Shown here: piece after piece, positions 17,314-27,810 of the stretch
Numbering within the stretch: position 1 is the first letter of the stretch
Layout: each line of letters begins with the position of its first letter
Origin: Collinsella aerofaciens
Lineage (GTDB): Bacteria; Actinomycetota; Coriobacteriia; Coriobacteriales; Coriobacteriaceae
Assembly: GCF_028207065.1 (NCBI RefSeq)
Contig: NZ_JAQLFP010000006.1
Location: 17,711-81,710, forward strand
DNA length: 64,000 nucleotides
Reading direction: 5' to 3'
Position numbers and translations under genes: made by a program
Notes under the pieces: model-generated
What the model was told of the DNA's origin: nothing
Database searches by the model: none
The model's input: only the letters and a program-made list of their open reading frames with translations

Positions 17314-17344
17314 TTTTAGACTTTAAAGTTAACCACGACTAAAA
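17314..17344. promoter_or_regulatory. possible metalloregulator site upstream of mntH
   Basis: TTTTAGAC (17314-17321) and GACTAAAA (17337-17344) form an imperfect inverted repeat in the AT-rich mntH-gltB intergenic region, about 60-90 bp before mntH. DtxR/MntR-type operators have similar TTAG...CTAA symmetry. Which regulator binds is unknown. Confidence 0.3.
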
Positions 17345-17458
17345 AAATAATTGCGTGCGTTACGCGATTGTTTCGAAACGGGCGGGAAACACAGCGGGCC
17401 GGCGATGCTCCTAGTATGCCTATTCAACTGACTGACTAATATCTAGGGGAGGATCGCG

Positions 17459-20400
17459 ATGCAGGCAGATTCCGCTCAGCAGCAGGGCCTTTATCGCCCC
17501 GAATTCGACCACGATGCATGTGGCATCGGCGCGCTTGCCGATATCAACGGTGAGCGCCATCACCAGATTCTGGACGACGCGCTGTCCATTCTGGTCAACT
17601 TGGAGCACCGCGGCGGCACGGGACTCGAGAAGAACACCGGCGACGGCGCTGGCATCCTGTTCCAGGTTCCGCATCACTTTTTCCGTAAAGAGGCCCAAAA
17701 GTGCGGCCAGATTCTGCCGGCAGAGGGCGACTATGGCGTGGCCATGCTGTTCTTCCCGCAGGACGACAAGGGCGTAGAGGATGCCCGTCGCGTGTTTGAG
17801 GAGGGCTGCGCCGAGGCCGGCGTGCCGCTGCTCTTTTGGCGCGAGGTGCCCGTCGACCCGCACGACCTGGGTGAGACGGCCCGTGCCTGCATGCCTACTA
17901 TCCTGCAGGCCTTCCTGGGCCGCCCCGACGACACGCCGGCAGGTGACGCCTTCGAGCGCCGTCTGTACGTGTGCCGCCGCACCATCGAGAAAAAGGCCGA
18001 CACCGAGTTCGCCCTGCGCGACAAGATCTTCTACGTGTGCTCCATGAGCTCGCGCACTATCGTGTACAAGGGCATGCTGGTCGCCACACAGATGCGCCGC
18101 TTCTTCATCGATCTCAACGACGCCGCCGTCAAGACGGCCGTGGCGCTCGTCCACTCGCGTTACTCCACCAACACCACGCCTAGCTGGGAGCGTGCGCACC
18201 CCAACCGCTTTATTATCCATAACGGCGAGATCAACACCCTCAAGGGTAACGTCAACTGGATTCGCGCCCGCGAACCCAACCTGTACAGCCCCGTGTTACA
18301 GCACGATCTTGAGCGCGTGATGCCCATCATCAACCGCGAGGGTTCCGACTCCGCGATTCTGGACAATGTGCTCGAGTTCCTGGTCATGAACGGTCGCCCG
18401 CTCACGCGCGCCGCGTCCATGTTGCTGCCCGAGCCGTGGGACCATAACGACAGCCTGAGCGAGGAGCGCCGCGCCTACGACGCTTACCAGTCCATGCTCA
18501 TGGAGCCATGGGATGGCCCGGCGGCCATCGCCTTTACCGACGGTCGCACCCTGGGCGCTGCCCTCGACCGTAACGGCCTGCGTCCGGCTCGCTACTACGT
18601 GACGCGCGACGGTCGCTTTATGCTGGCAAGCGAGGTGGGCACCATCGAGGTGAGCCCCGAGAACATCCTGACGAGCGGCTGTCTGGGGCCGGGCCAGATG
18701 CTCGAGGTCGACTTTGCCCGCGGGCGCGTCATCTACAACGATGAGTTGCGCGCCCGCTATGCCAAGGAAACGCCCTACCGTGATTGGATTGCCGAGGAGA
18801 CGCTGACCGTTGACGCGCTCGATGAGCCCGTTGCGGCAACGCCCGCCGAGGACGCCGAGGTGCCCGCTGCCGTGCGCATGGCCAAGCTCGGCTACCACTG
18901 GGATGACGTCGACGAGGTTGTGCGTCCCATGGCCCAGCAGGGTAAGGCGCCGCTCGCCTCGATGGGCATCGATGCGCCGCTGGCCTGCCTGTCCAAGAAG
19001 ACGCGTTCGTTCTTTGACTACTTCTATCAGTTGTTCGCCCAGGTCACAAACCCGCCCATCGACGCCCTTCGCGAGCATATGGTCACCTCGACCACGCTCT
19101 ACCTGGGCAACCACGGCAACCTGCTCGAGGACTCCCGTACGGCCTGCCAGCTGGTGCGCCTGGAGCGCCCACTGCTGAGCGAGGAGGAGTTTGACCGCAT
19201 CTGCGCCATCGACCGCGTGGGCTTTAAGACCCGCCGTTTCCGTGCCGTCTACCGCCGCGATGCCGGCGAGGGCGCGCTGCAGGCTGCGCTCAAGCAGCTT
19301 GCAGAGGACGTTGAGGCTGCGGTCCGCGATGGCGTGAACATTGTGGTGTTGAGCGATCGTGCCGCTGCGGGTGAGGTGCCCGTGCCGTCGCTGCTCGCCG
19401 TGGGCTGCGTGCACAACCACCTGATCCGCGCCGGCGTGCGTACCTTTGCCGACATCGTGGTGGAGTGCGGCGACGCCGTGTCCCCGCACGACTTTGCGGC
19501 GCTGGTGGGCTACTCCGCGAGCGGTATCTATCCGTACAACGCACATGCGTGCATCCGCGATCTGGCGGCACGCGGCGACCTGGACGTGACGGCCGGGCAG
19601 GGCATCGACAACTACAACAAGGCTGCGACCGCCGGCATCGTTTCCATCATGTCCAAGATGGGCATCTCCACGGTGCAGAGCTACCATTCGGCGCAGATCT
19701 TCGAGGCCGTGGGCTTTACGCCGGAGTTCGTCAACGCGTACTTCGCCGGCACGGTGAGCCGTGTGGGCGGTATGGGTGTCGAGGACGTTGAGCGCGAGCA
19801 AAACGAGCGCTACGACGCCGCGCTCGCTATCCTTAAGAGCCCGGCTCCTGATCAGTTGCCCACGCTGGGTCTGACCAAGTGGCGCCCGCTCGGCGGCGAG
19901 GATCACCTCATCGATCCGCAGACTGTCTACCTGCTGCAGACCGCCTGCCGTGAGGACAGCTACGACACCTTTAAGGAGTACAGCGCCCGCCTGCACCGCA
20001 CCGGCCGTGCCGTGCGCCTGCGCGACTTGCTCGACTTTAATGCCAGCGGCCGCACGCCGGTTTCGCTCGACGAGGTGGAGCCCGCGCTCAACATCGTCCG
20101 CCGCTTTAACACCGGCGCCATGTCGTATGGCTCCATCAGCAAAGAGGCGCATGAGTGCATGGCCATCGCCATGAACCGCCTGCATGGACGCTCCAACTCG
20201 GGCGAGGGCGGCGAGGACCCGCATCGCGAGACCCCGCTGGCCAACGGTGATCCCAAGAACTCCGCCATCAAGCAGGTGGCAAGTGCGCGCTTTGGCGTGA
20301 CGAGCCGCTATCTTTGCAGCGCCTTCGAGATTCAGATCAAGATGGCCCAGGGCGCCAAGCCCGGCGAGGGCGGCCACCTGCCCGGCAAGAAGGTCTATCC

Positions 20401-22156
20401 CTGGATCGCCGAGGTCCGTCAGTCCACGCCCGGCATTGGCCTGATCTCGCCTCCGCCGCACCACGACATCTACTCCATCGAGGACCTGGCAGAGCTGATC
20501 TTTGACCTTAAGAACGCCAACCCCGGCGCGCGCGTGTCGGTCAAGCTGGTCAGCGAGGCCGGCGTCGGCACCATCGCCACCGGTGTGGCCAAGGGTGCTG
20601 CCGACAAGATCTTGATCAGCGGCCACAATGGCGGCTCGGGTGCCGCGGCGCGCGACTCCATCTGGCATGCGGGTCTGCCGCTGGAGCTTGGTCTTGCCGA
20701 GGCCCAGCAGACGCTGCTGCAAAACGGTCTGCGCTCACGCGTGGTGCTCGAGGCCGACGGCAAGCTCATGGACGGCACCGATGTTGCCGTCGCCTGCTTG
20801 CTGGGCGCCGAGGAGTTTGGCTTTGCGACCATGCCGCTCATCTCCATGGGCTGCCTCATGCAGCGCGACTGCCAGCAGGATACCTGCCCGGCCGGCATCG
20901 CCACGCAAAACTGCCGTCTGCGTCGCGGCTTCCGCGGTAAGCCCGAGCACGTTGAGCACTTTATGCTCTTTGTTGCCGAGCAGCTGCGCGAGGTCATGGC
21001 GAGCCTGGGCTTCCGCACCGTCGACGAGATGGTTGGCCATCCCGAGTGCCTGCGCCAGATCGAGATCCCGGGCAACCGCAAGGCCAACCTGCTCGATCTG
21101 TCGCCCGTGCTGGCGAGCGCGACCTGCGAGTTCGGTGCTCATATCCCGGGTGCCGACGGTCGCCACTTCCTGCCGCAGATGGCCGCGGACAGTGAGCTCG
21201 ACAAGACGCTCGACTCCACGTTGTTTGTGCCCTATACGGCCGATGCCCGTGCGCACCTGCGTCCGATTCGCTTCCGCGCCGATATCGCCAACGTCAACCG
21301 CTGCGTGGGCACCATCCTGGGCAACGCGGTGACCAAGGCGCATCCCGAGGGCCTGCCCGCCGGCTCCATCACCATCGATTGCGATGGCTCGGCTGGTCAG
21401 AGCTTTGGCGCCTTCCTGCCGCGTGGCATTACGCTCAACGTGTGCGGCGACGCCAACGACTACTTTGGCAAGGGCCTTTCGGGCGGCGAGGTGTCGGTGC
21501 GCCCCAACCCGCATGCGACCTACAAGTTCGACGAGAACATCATCGTGGGCAACGTTGCGTTCTTTGGCGCCACGAGCGGCCGCGGCTTCATTAACGGTCT
21601 TGCCGGCCAGCGTTTTGCCGTGCGCAACTCCGGTGCCACCGTGGTGGTCGAGGGCTGCGGCAACCATGGCTGCGAGTACATGACGGGCGGTCTGGCGCTC
21701 ATCCTGGGCGAGGTCGGGCAGAATTTTGCTGCCGGCATGACAGGCGGCGTGGCCTATGTCTTTGACCAGTACGGCACGCTCAGTGCCCGCGTGAACCACG
21801 AGAGCGTTGAGCTCAAGGCCCCGACGGCCGGCGAGCTGGCGCAGATTCGCGAGCTCATCCAGGAGCACGTGGACGCGACGCAGAGCCCGCGCGGCATTAA
21901 GCTGCTCTACAGCTTTGAGACGATGAGCAAGCACTTTGTGAAGGTCATTCCGACCGAGTACGAGCGCGTGCTGGCGATTGTCTCCGCGGGCGAGGCTGCC
22001 GGCAAGACGCATGCGCAGGCCGAGGAGCTGGCGTTTGACATCGTGACCGGTCGCGCGAGTGCCGCGGATGTCGCTCGCTTCGATGTTGCGGGCGGTGCTG
22101 CGGGTGCTGCGTCCGTGGCTGCCAGCTCTGTTGCTTCGACCAAGAAGGAGGCGTAA
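17459..22156 (+). CDS. gltB: glutamate synthase, large (alpha) subunit
   Basis: GltB makes two glutamates from glutamine and 2-oxoglutarate, completing ammonia assimilation. The 1565-residue length is typical. The N-terminal class II amidotransferase domain has its nucleophile at Cys21 in HDACGIGAL, so a short propeptide would be removed. The central and FMN domains follow; GQGAKPGEGG-like motif AQGAKPGEGGHLPGKKV and HNGGSGAA bind FMN and substrate. The 3Fe-4S cluster cysteines lie from about residue 1132 (CLMQRDC...CPAG). The C-terminal beta-helix domain is GXGXG-rich. ATG has GGGGAGGA upstream. gltD follows after 5 bp. The last 30 residues are Ala/Ser-rich, as in some Actinobacterial homologues. 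Confidence 0.97.
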   Translation: MQADSAQQQGLYRPEFDHDACGIGALADINGERHHQILDDALSILVNLEHRGGTGLEKNTGDGAGILFQVPHHFFRKEAQKCGQILPAEGDYGVAMLFFPQDDKGVEDARRVFEEGCAEAGVPLLFWREVPVDPHDLGETARACMPTILQAFLGRPDDTPAGDAFERRLYVCRRTIEKKADTEFALRDKIFYVCSMSSRTIVYKGMLVATQMRRFFIDLNDAAVKTAVALVHSRYSTNTTPSWERAHPNRFIIHNGEINTLKGNVNWIRAREPNLYSPVLQHDLERVMPIINREGSDSAILDNVLEFLVMNGRPLTRAASMLLPEPWDHNDSLSEERRAYDAYQSMLMEPWDGPAAIAFTDGRTLGAALDRNGLRPARYYVTRDGRFMLASEVGTIEVSPENILTSGCLGPGQMLEVDFARGRVIYNDELRARYAKETPYRDWIAEETLTVDALDEPVAATPAEDAEVPAAVRMAKLGYHWDDVDEVVRPMAQQGKAPLASMGIDAPLACLSKKTRSFFDYFYQLFAQVTNPPIDALREHMVTSTTLYLGNHGNLLEDSRTACQLVRLERPLLSEEEFDRICAIDRVGFKTRRFRAVYRRDAGEGALQAALKQLAEDVEAAVRDGVNIVVLSDRAAAGEVPVPSLLAVGCVHNHLIRAGVRTFADIVVECGDAVSPHDFAALVGYSASGIYPYNAHACIRDLAARGDLDVTAGQGIDNYNKAATAGIVSIMSKMGISTVQSYHSAQIFEAVGFTPEFVNAYFAGTVSRVGGMGVEDVEREQNERYDAALAILKSPAPDQLPTLGLTKWRPLGGEDHLIDPQTVYLLQTACREDSYDTFKEYSARLHRTGRAVRLRDLLDFNASGRTPVSLDEVEPALNIVRRFNTGAMSYGSISKEAHECMAIAMNRLHGRSNSGEGGEDPHRETPLANGDPKNSAIKQVASARFGVTSRYLCSAFEIQIKMAQGAKPGEGGHLPGKKVYPWIAEVRQSTPGIGLISPPPHHDIYSIEDLAELIFDLKNANPGARVSVKLVSEAGVGTIATGVAKGAADKILISGHNGGSGAAARDSIWHAGLPLELGLAEAQQTLLQNGLRSRVVLEADGKLMDGTDVAVACLLGAEEFGFATMPLISMGCLMQRDCQQDTCPAGIATQNCRLRRGFRGKPEHVEHFMLFVAEQLREVMASLGFRTVDEMVGHPECLRQIEIPGNRKANLLDLSPVLASATCEFGAHIPGADGRHFLPQMAADSELDKTLDSTLFVPYTADARAHLRPIRFRADIANVNRCVGTILGNAVTKAHPEGLPAGSITIDCDGSAGQSFGAFLPRGITLNVCGDANDYFGKGLSGGEVSVRPNPHATYKFDENIIVGNVAFFGATSGRGFINGLAGQRFAVRNSGATVVVEGCGNHGCEYMTGGLALILGEVGQNFAAGMTGGVAYVFDQYGTLSARVNHESVELKAPTAGELAQIRELIQEHVDATQSPRGIKLLYSFETMSKHFVKVIPTEYERVLAIVSAGEAAGKTHAQAEELAFDIVTGRASAADVARFDVAGGAAGAASVAASSVASTKKEA

Positions 22157-22161
22157 GTGCC

Positions 22162-23643
<1,482 letters not shown>

Positions 23644-23654
23644 AGTAGTCATTT

Positions 23655-23707
23655 AAGAACGTCCTCAATGACTAGTCATTTTTTGTCTAGTCGTTGGGGA
23701 CACTCTT
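23655..23707. repeat. inverted repeat after gltD; rest of the gap unassigned
   Basis: Two 21-bp arms (23655-23675 and 23687-23707) match at 16 positions. Inside, AATGACTAGTCATT is self-complementary and followed by TTTT, so this may also terminate gltBD. The rest of the 23644-23996 gap has several short overlapping open frames on the plus strand without homology or good ribosome sites, and a short direct repeat (TCAAGTGT) near 23868-23890. I assign no gene there. Confidence 0.6.
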
Positions 23708-23996
23708 TGCGAGCGATTTGCTCGTTTGTCGACGTACGGGTGTTCATTTGTCGACTTCTTGGGCTGTGGTCACCTGTTGTTTCTGTGGTGGCTGCGGGCA
23801 TCTGGCTCAAAAGGGCGGGTTGGCTGTCTATGTCTACCTGCGGTTTTGTTGCGGTGGACTCATTCGGTCAAGTGTCCCGTCAAGTGTTTGGTTAGCATCT
23901 GGTTTGCAGTCGAAGGCCTATTTTGCCCGCGCTTGCCTCGGTTGCCCACCCTCCCCGTAAGCTCAAATTGAGGTCCATCAGTTTGAGGAGGATGCC

Positions 23997-24704
23997 ATGA
24001 CTGACCAAGTTTTTGACCGAGCAGAGCTGGCTGAAGCCGTCGGCAACGATATTGCCGACATGGCCCAATTTTGGATGCTGCGGAAGTTCCAGTTTTTGGA
24101 GCCGGCGCGCGAGCAGTTCGAAATTATTGTCGATCCGTGGCTCAGCTATTGCGAGGAACCTTCTCAAAACGAAATCATGGCCTACAACATGGCGTTTACC
24201 GATTGGTTGCTCTTTGAGCGCCCCTATTATCATGGCGCGACGCTGCTGGAGCTGTATGTTGACGAACCGCCGGCATCGCTTGCGCCCGCGGCGCTCAAGC
24301 GGCTTAAGCAAGTGCGCGGCACGCATTACTTTTCGCGTTTTGGCATTTTGGACAAGGATCCTGCAGCTGGTATGGTCGTGCTGCGTGACACGCGCACCGA
24401 TCATCGCTTTGATGTCTACGACCCGCATATCGTGCAAAAGGAGCATTGGAGCGACGGTGCCATTGCGGTGCGCCTCGCCTGCGTCGACGATGTCTGGCTG
24501 ACGGTGGGACAGCTCTATCTGTATGACATCGCGCGCCTGAGTGACACAGCGGTCGACGGGCCAGGTGCCGTGCATCCGGAGGACCTGGAGGACGGTTTCG
24601 ACACCTCGTGCATCAGCTTCTTCTTACGGCTGGTCCGCGACATCATGGGCGCCCAGGGGCGCTACGTGAAGTCGCTCAATATTTACGAGCAGGAGTGGGA
24701 GTAG
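23997..24704 (+). CDS. hypothetical protein
   Basis: I do not recognise this 235-residue protein. It is acidic and rich in aromatic residues (AQFWMLRKFQFLEPAREQFE, DWLLFERPYYHGATLLELY), with no membrane segment or signal peptide. The middle contains a strand-rich part (GILDKDPAAGMVVLRD, FDVYDPHIVQKEHW), and the C-terminus is helical. It begins with ATG after GAGGAGG, so translation is well supported. A three-copy palindrome array starts 35 bp after its stop. The AbiEi/DUF559-like gene comes next, but the array separates them, and I cannot say whether they work together. Confidence 0.7.
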   Translation: MTDQVFDRAELAEAVGNDIADMAQFWMLRKFQFLEPAREQFEIIVDPWLSYCEEPSQNEIMAYNMAFTDWLLFERPYYHGATLLELYVDEPPASLAPAALKRLKQVRGTHYFSRFGILDKDPAAGMVVLRDTRTDHRFDVYDPHIVQKEHWSDGAIAVRLACVDDVWLTVGQLYLYDIARLSDTAVDGPGAVHPEDLEDGFDTSCISFFLRLVRDIMGAQGRYVKSLNIYEQEWE

Positions 24705-24739
24705 GGGATGTGACTGGTGTCGCCCTGCTGCCTTGACTT

Positions 24740-24957
24740 TGTCTCAATCTGTAACGTTTGGCGGCTGTTTGGGCCCGTAACTGTTACAGATTGAGATGTT
24801 CGGCAACGGGTTGGGAGAATGTCTCGATCTGTAACATCTACAGGCTAAAAGTCGACCTTGCTGTTACAGATCGAGACAAAGGTTGGCGGCTGCCGAAAGA
24901 TCTTGTTCTGTAACAACTAGAGGCTCAAAGACTGTCTTCCTGTTACAGATCAAGACA
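24740..24957. repeat. three-copy array of 59-bp palindromes (locus b)
   Basis: Copies lie at 24740-24798, 24820-24878 and 24899-24957, so starts are 80 and 79 bp apart. Arms are TGTCTCRATCTGTAAC and TGTTACAGATYGAGA; the third copy is more diverged (TCTTGTTCTGTAAC / GTTACAGATCAAGACA). Compensating changes between arms (CAA with TTG, CGA with TCG) indicate that pairing is maintained. The array ends 19 bp before the start of the AbiEi/DUF559-like gene. Confidence 0.92.
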
Positions 24958-24976
24958 TTTATCAGCGGAGGCAACG

Positions 24977-26053
24977 GTGACGATGGTCCATTTGTCCGAT
25001 GTGGTGGTGATGGAAGTGCCTAATACCGTTCTCAAACACAAGCATACGACTCGCAACACGTTGGCGCGGAATAGGATGCTTGCCAGGCTCACGGAGGCGG
25101 CTGAACAAGGCGTGCTGCTTGTGACACACGACAATGCCGAGCTCATGTGGCTGCGGCGTCATGTTGGAACCGACGATATCGCGGAACCCGAGCCGTATTT
25201 GTTCTGCTTTCAACATGATTGGGGTGTGCTGACGCCGGCGGAGCGAACGCTGCGTACCATCAAAGGGCTTGCAGAGTTTCATCCCGATTGGGCGTTTTGG
25301 GGCTATGACGCGGCGCTTTTGTGGGGTCTGGAGGTGCCGAATGATCTGCTTGGGTCGCGTTTTCTTGTTAAGACGGGTTGTTCGGTGACGTTGAGCGGCG
25401 GGTGCAGGTTGTTGCGTCCGCAGATGGCGGGCGCACTCGAGCATGTTGATGGCGTGCGGGTGACGTCGTTTTGGCGCACGGTGGAGGATTGCCTACTGCG
25501 TGCGCCGTTCTCCTACGGGTTGGCGATTGCCGATTCTGCACTGCGGGCGAAAGGCGTATCACGTGGGGATTTGTGCGAGCGCCTCCGCGCCGATTGCGAG
25601 GGCAGGCGAGGGTATCGCAGGGCACAGGTGATTGCGTCGTATGCGGACGGGCTGTCTGAAAACGGCGGCGAGTCTCGGTTCCGAGCATTCTTTATTGCGT
25701 ACGGCTTTCCGGTTCCGGAGCTGCAGGTGGAGTTTCGCGACCCGCTCGATCCGAGCCAGGTGTTTCGCGTCGACTATTTTTGGCGGCTCGAGGACGGGAC
25801 GTGTGTCATCGGCGAGCTCGACGGAAAGGGGAAGTACACCTTGCAGAGCGGCGAGGGTCGGGAGTCGGTTGACCCATTCGTGGCAGAGCGTCAGCGGGAA
25901 TCTCATCTGACAATGCTCGGGCATAAGGTGCTTCGGTTTACGTTTAACGAACTCAAAGGCCCGGGGAAGCTAGTCGAGAAAATGAGGCTGGCGGGTATTC
26001 CTCGGCAGGTTGAATTGGCTGAGGAGTGGAGATGCCAGTGGTATGGGCGCTGA
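24977..26053 (+). CDS. AbiEi-like / DUF559-type nuclease-fold protein
   Basis: This 358-residue protein has an N-terminal helical region and an AbiEi-like segment (WAFWGYDAALLWGLEVPNDLL) as in type IV antitoxins. The C-terminal 110 residues resemble DUF559/Vsr-type nuclease folds: GESRFRAFFIAYGFPVPELQ, FRVDYFWRLEDGTCVIGELDGKGKY with acidic residues where a catalytic Asp/Glu-Lys set would lie, and HLTMLGHKVLRFTFNEL. Such proteins are frequent in Actinobacteria and mostly uncharacterised; nuclease activity is unproven. Start could be GTG 24977 or ATG 24983; CGGAGG serves either. No AbiEii toxin gene is adjacent. Palindrome arrays of one family lie 19 bp upstream and 7 bp downstream. Confidence 0.65.
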   Translation: MTMVHLSDVVVMEVPNTVLKHKHTTRNTLARNRMLARLTEAAEQGVLLVTHDNAELMWLRRHVGTDDIAEPEPYLFCFQHDWGVLTPAERTLRTIKGLAEFHPDWAFWGYDAALLWGLEVPNDLLGSRFLVKTGCSVTLSGGCRLLRPQMAGALEHVDGVRVTSFWRTVEDCLLRAPFSYGLAIADSALRAKGVSRGDLCERLRADCEGRRGYRRAQVIASYADGLSENGGESRFRAFFIAYGFPVPELQVEFRDPLDPSQVFRVDYFWRLEDGTCVIGELDGKGKYTLQSGEGRESVDPFVAERQRESHLTMLGHKVLRFTFNELKGPGKLVEKMRLAGIPRQVELAEEWRCQWYGR

Positions 26054-26060
26054 GAGGTTT

Positions 26061-26200
26061 TGTCTCGATCTGTAACGTTTAGAGGTTGTTTGAGCTCGTA
26101 ATTGTTACAGATCGAGACAAGCCGGTGAAACGTCGACCGAATGTCTCGATCTGTAACATCAAGGGGCCCAATAACCCTGTACCTGTTACAGATTGAGACA
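26061..26200. repeat. two-copy array of 59-bp palindromes (locus c)
   Basis: Copies lie at 26061-26119 and 26142-26200, with starts 81 bp apart. Both left arms are TGTCTCGATCTGTAAC; right arms are GTTACAGATCGAGACA and GTTACAGATTGAGACA. It starts 7 bp after the stop of the AbiEi/DUF559-like gene. The centres differ between copies while the arms are kept. Confidence 0.92.
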
Positions 26201-26349
26201 TTTCCCTGGTGTCGCTGGGGTGGGACTGCAACGTGTTCCGTCTCCCCACATCCCCTCTTCCTTCCGTTAACCGATGCGTCTGCAGCAATCCAGCGGGACT
26301 AGGTGATAATGGACAAATGTTCAAGTTAATCGTGAGGGAGGAGCTCGAT

Positions 26350-27720
26350 ATGGCATCTGCCGATCGTTCCACGTTGTTTATCAATGCGACCATTCTGGAT
26401 GGTTCGGAGCATATGGAGCCGCAACCCGATATGGCCGTGACTGTTGAGCGCGGCGTCATCACCTGGATGGGGCCGAGTGCTGTGGCGCAGGCGCCTGCAG
26501 GTGCCGAGGTTATCGACCTGGGTGGTGCGTATCTCATGCCCGGTCTCATCAATATGCACGTGCACCTGTGCGGCTCGGGCAAGCCTGTCTCGGCCGGCGA
26601 TGCGGGAGCGCTGATGAAGAAACTCGATAATCCCGTGGGGCGCGCCATCGTGCGCCGCATCCTCAAGGGCAGTGCCCAGCAGCAGCTGGCAAGCGGCGTG
26701 ACCACGGTGCGCGGCGCGGGCGACCCGCTGTTTGCCGACATTGCCGTGCGCGACGCTATCGACGCCGGTAAGTATCAGGGTCCGCGCCTGGTAGCGCCGG
26801 GAACGGGCGTCACGGTGCCGGGCGGCCATGGTGCGGGCTTGTTCGCCCAGGTGGCCAACAGCCCCGTCGAGGCAGCCGAGCAGGTGCGAGACCTGTATGC
26901 GCGCGGTGCCGATGTCATCAAGTTGTTCGTGACGGGCGGCGTGTTCGACGCGACCGAGGTGGGCGAGCCGGGTGTGCTGCGCATGCCGCTCGATGTCGCC
27001 GCGGCGGCGTGCAAGGCGGCGCACGAGGTGGGCCTGCCGGTTATGGCCCATGTCGAGAGCACCGAGGGCGTACGCGCCGCGCTCCAGGCCGGCGTCGACA
27101 CAATCGAGCACGGCGCTCCGATGACGCCTGAGATTCTGGAGCTGTACCGCGGCGCCGCGGGAACACAGCTCGAGGGACGTGCGCCGAGTGTGACCTGCAC
27201 GATTAGTCCGGCGCTGCCGTTTGTGTTGCTCGATCCGGAAAAGACCCATTCGACCGACACCCAAAAGAAGAACGGCGACATCGTGTGCTCGGGCATCATC
27301 GAGAGCGCCCGTGCCGCACTGGAAGCTGGCATTAAGGTGGGCCTGGGCACGGACTCAAGCTGCCCGTTCGTGACGCAGTACGACATGTGGCGTGAGGTTG
27401 CCTATTTTGCCAAGTATGTCGGTGTGAGCAACGCCTTCGCGCTGCATACGGCTACGCAAGTCAACGCCGAGCTGCTGGGGCTGGGCGGCGAGACCGGTAC
27501 GATCGAGTGCGGCAAGGCCGCCGATATCCTGGTGACGCGCAAGAATCCGCTCGATGACCTGTGCGCTCTGCGTGAGCCGACGCATGTGATGTGTCGCGGT
27601 GATCTGGTACGCAAGCTCAAGGTGAAGCGTATTCCCGAGGTGGACGCCGAGCTCGACGCGATTATGGCCATGCCTGCCGAGGCGCTGGCTGAGGAGCTGG
27701 CCCGCGACGGTGTGGCGTAG
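26350..27720 (+). CDS. amidohydrolase family protein (imidazolonepropionase-like)
   Basis: This 456-residue metal-dependent amidohydrolase has the HxH metal motif in GLINMHVHL near residue 70, preceded by the typical LGGAYLMPG. It continues with GADVIKLFVTGGVFD (position of the bridging Lys), a His in VMAHVESTEG, EHGAPM, and the metal Asp in GLGTDSSCPF. The C-terminal GLGGETGTIECGKAADILVTRKNPL closes the small beta domain. Related enzymes hydrolyse imidazolone propionate, dipeptides or other cyclic amides; the substrate here is unknown. ATG at 26350 is chosen for its GGGAGG site and because homology starts there, although the frame is open further upstream into the repeat array. Confidence 0.82.
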   Translation: MASADRSTLFINATILDGSEHMEPQPDMAVTVERGVITWMGPSAVAQAPAGAEVIDLGGAYLMPGLINMHVHLCGSGKPVSAGDAGALMKKLDNPVGRAIVRRILKGSAQQQLASGVTTVRGAGDPLFADIAVRDAIDAGKYQGPRLVAPGTGVTVPGGHGAGLFAQVANSPVEAAEQVRDLYARGADVIKLFVTGGVFDATEVGEPGVLRMPLDVAAAACKAAHEVGLPVMAHVESTEGVRAALQAGVDTIEHGAPMTPEILELYRGAAGTQLEGRAPSVTCTISPALPFVLLDPEKTHSTDTQKKNGDIVCSGIIESARAALEAGIKVGLGTDSSCPFVTQYDMWREVAYFAKYVGVSNAFALHTATQVNAELLGLGGETGTIECGKAADILVTRKNPLDDLCALREPTHVMCRGDLVRKLKVKRIPEVDAELDAIMAMPAEALAEELARDGVA

Positions 27721-27721
27721 A

Positions 27722-27790
27722 TGTGACAAAGGGGCAGCTCCGTTGCCGCATGCAAAAAGCCGAGGTCTCAACACGAGGCCTCGGCTTTTA
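27722..27790 (+). terminator. terminator between convergent genes, with a repeat remnant
   Basis: GCCGAGGTCT and AGGCCTCGGC form a strong stem around CAACACG (27759-27785), flanked by A-rich and T-rich runs, so it can end transcription from both sides. The preceding 27724-27751 (GACAAAGGGGCAGCTCCGTTGCCGCAT) resembles one side of the palindrome at 54801-54833. Confidence 0.75.
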
Positions 27791-27810
27791 TTTTTCCTAT
27801 GGTGTAGCTG

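Noticed and set aside
18296..20722. 808-codon open frame on the minus strand opposite gltB
   Set aside because: It is the antisense shadow of gltB, caused by GC-rich codon bias; the translation is low-complexity His/Gly/Arg/Asp-rich and matches no family.
23668..23971. Three overlapping small plus-strand frames after gltD
   Set aside because: No ribosome sites, no recognisable domain, and they overlap one another in different frames.
24740..24957. CRISPR array
   Set aside because: Repeats are imperfect 59-bp palindromes, spacers are only 21-22 bp, at most three units occur and no cas genes are present.
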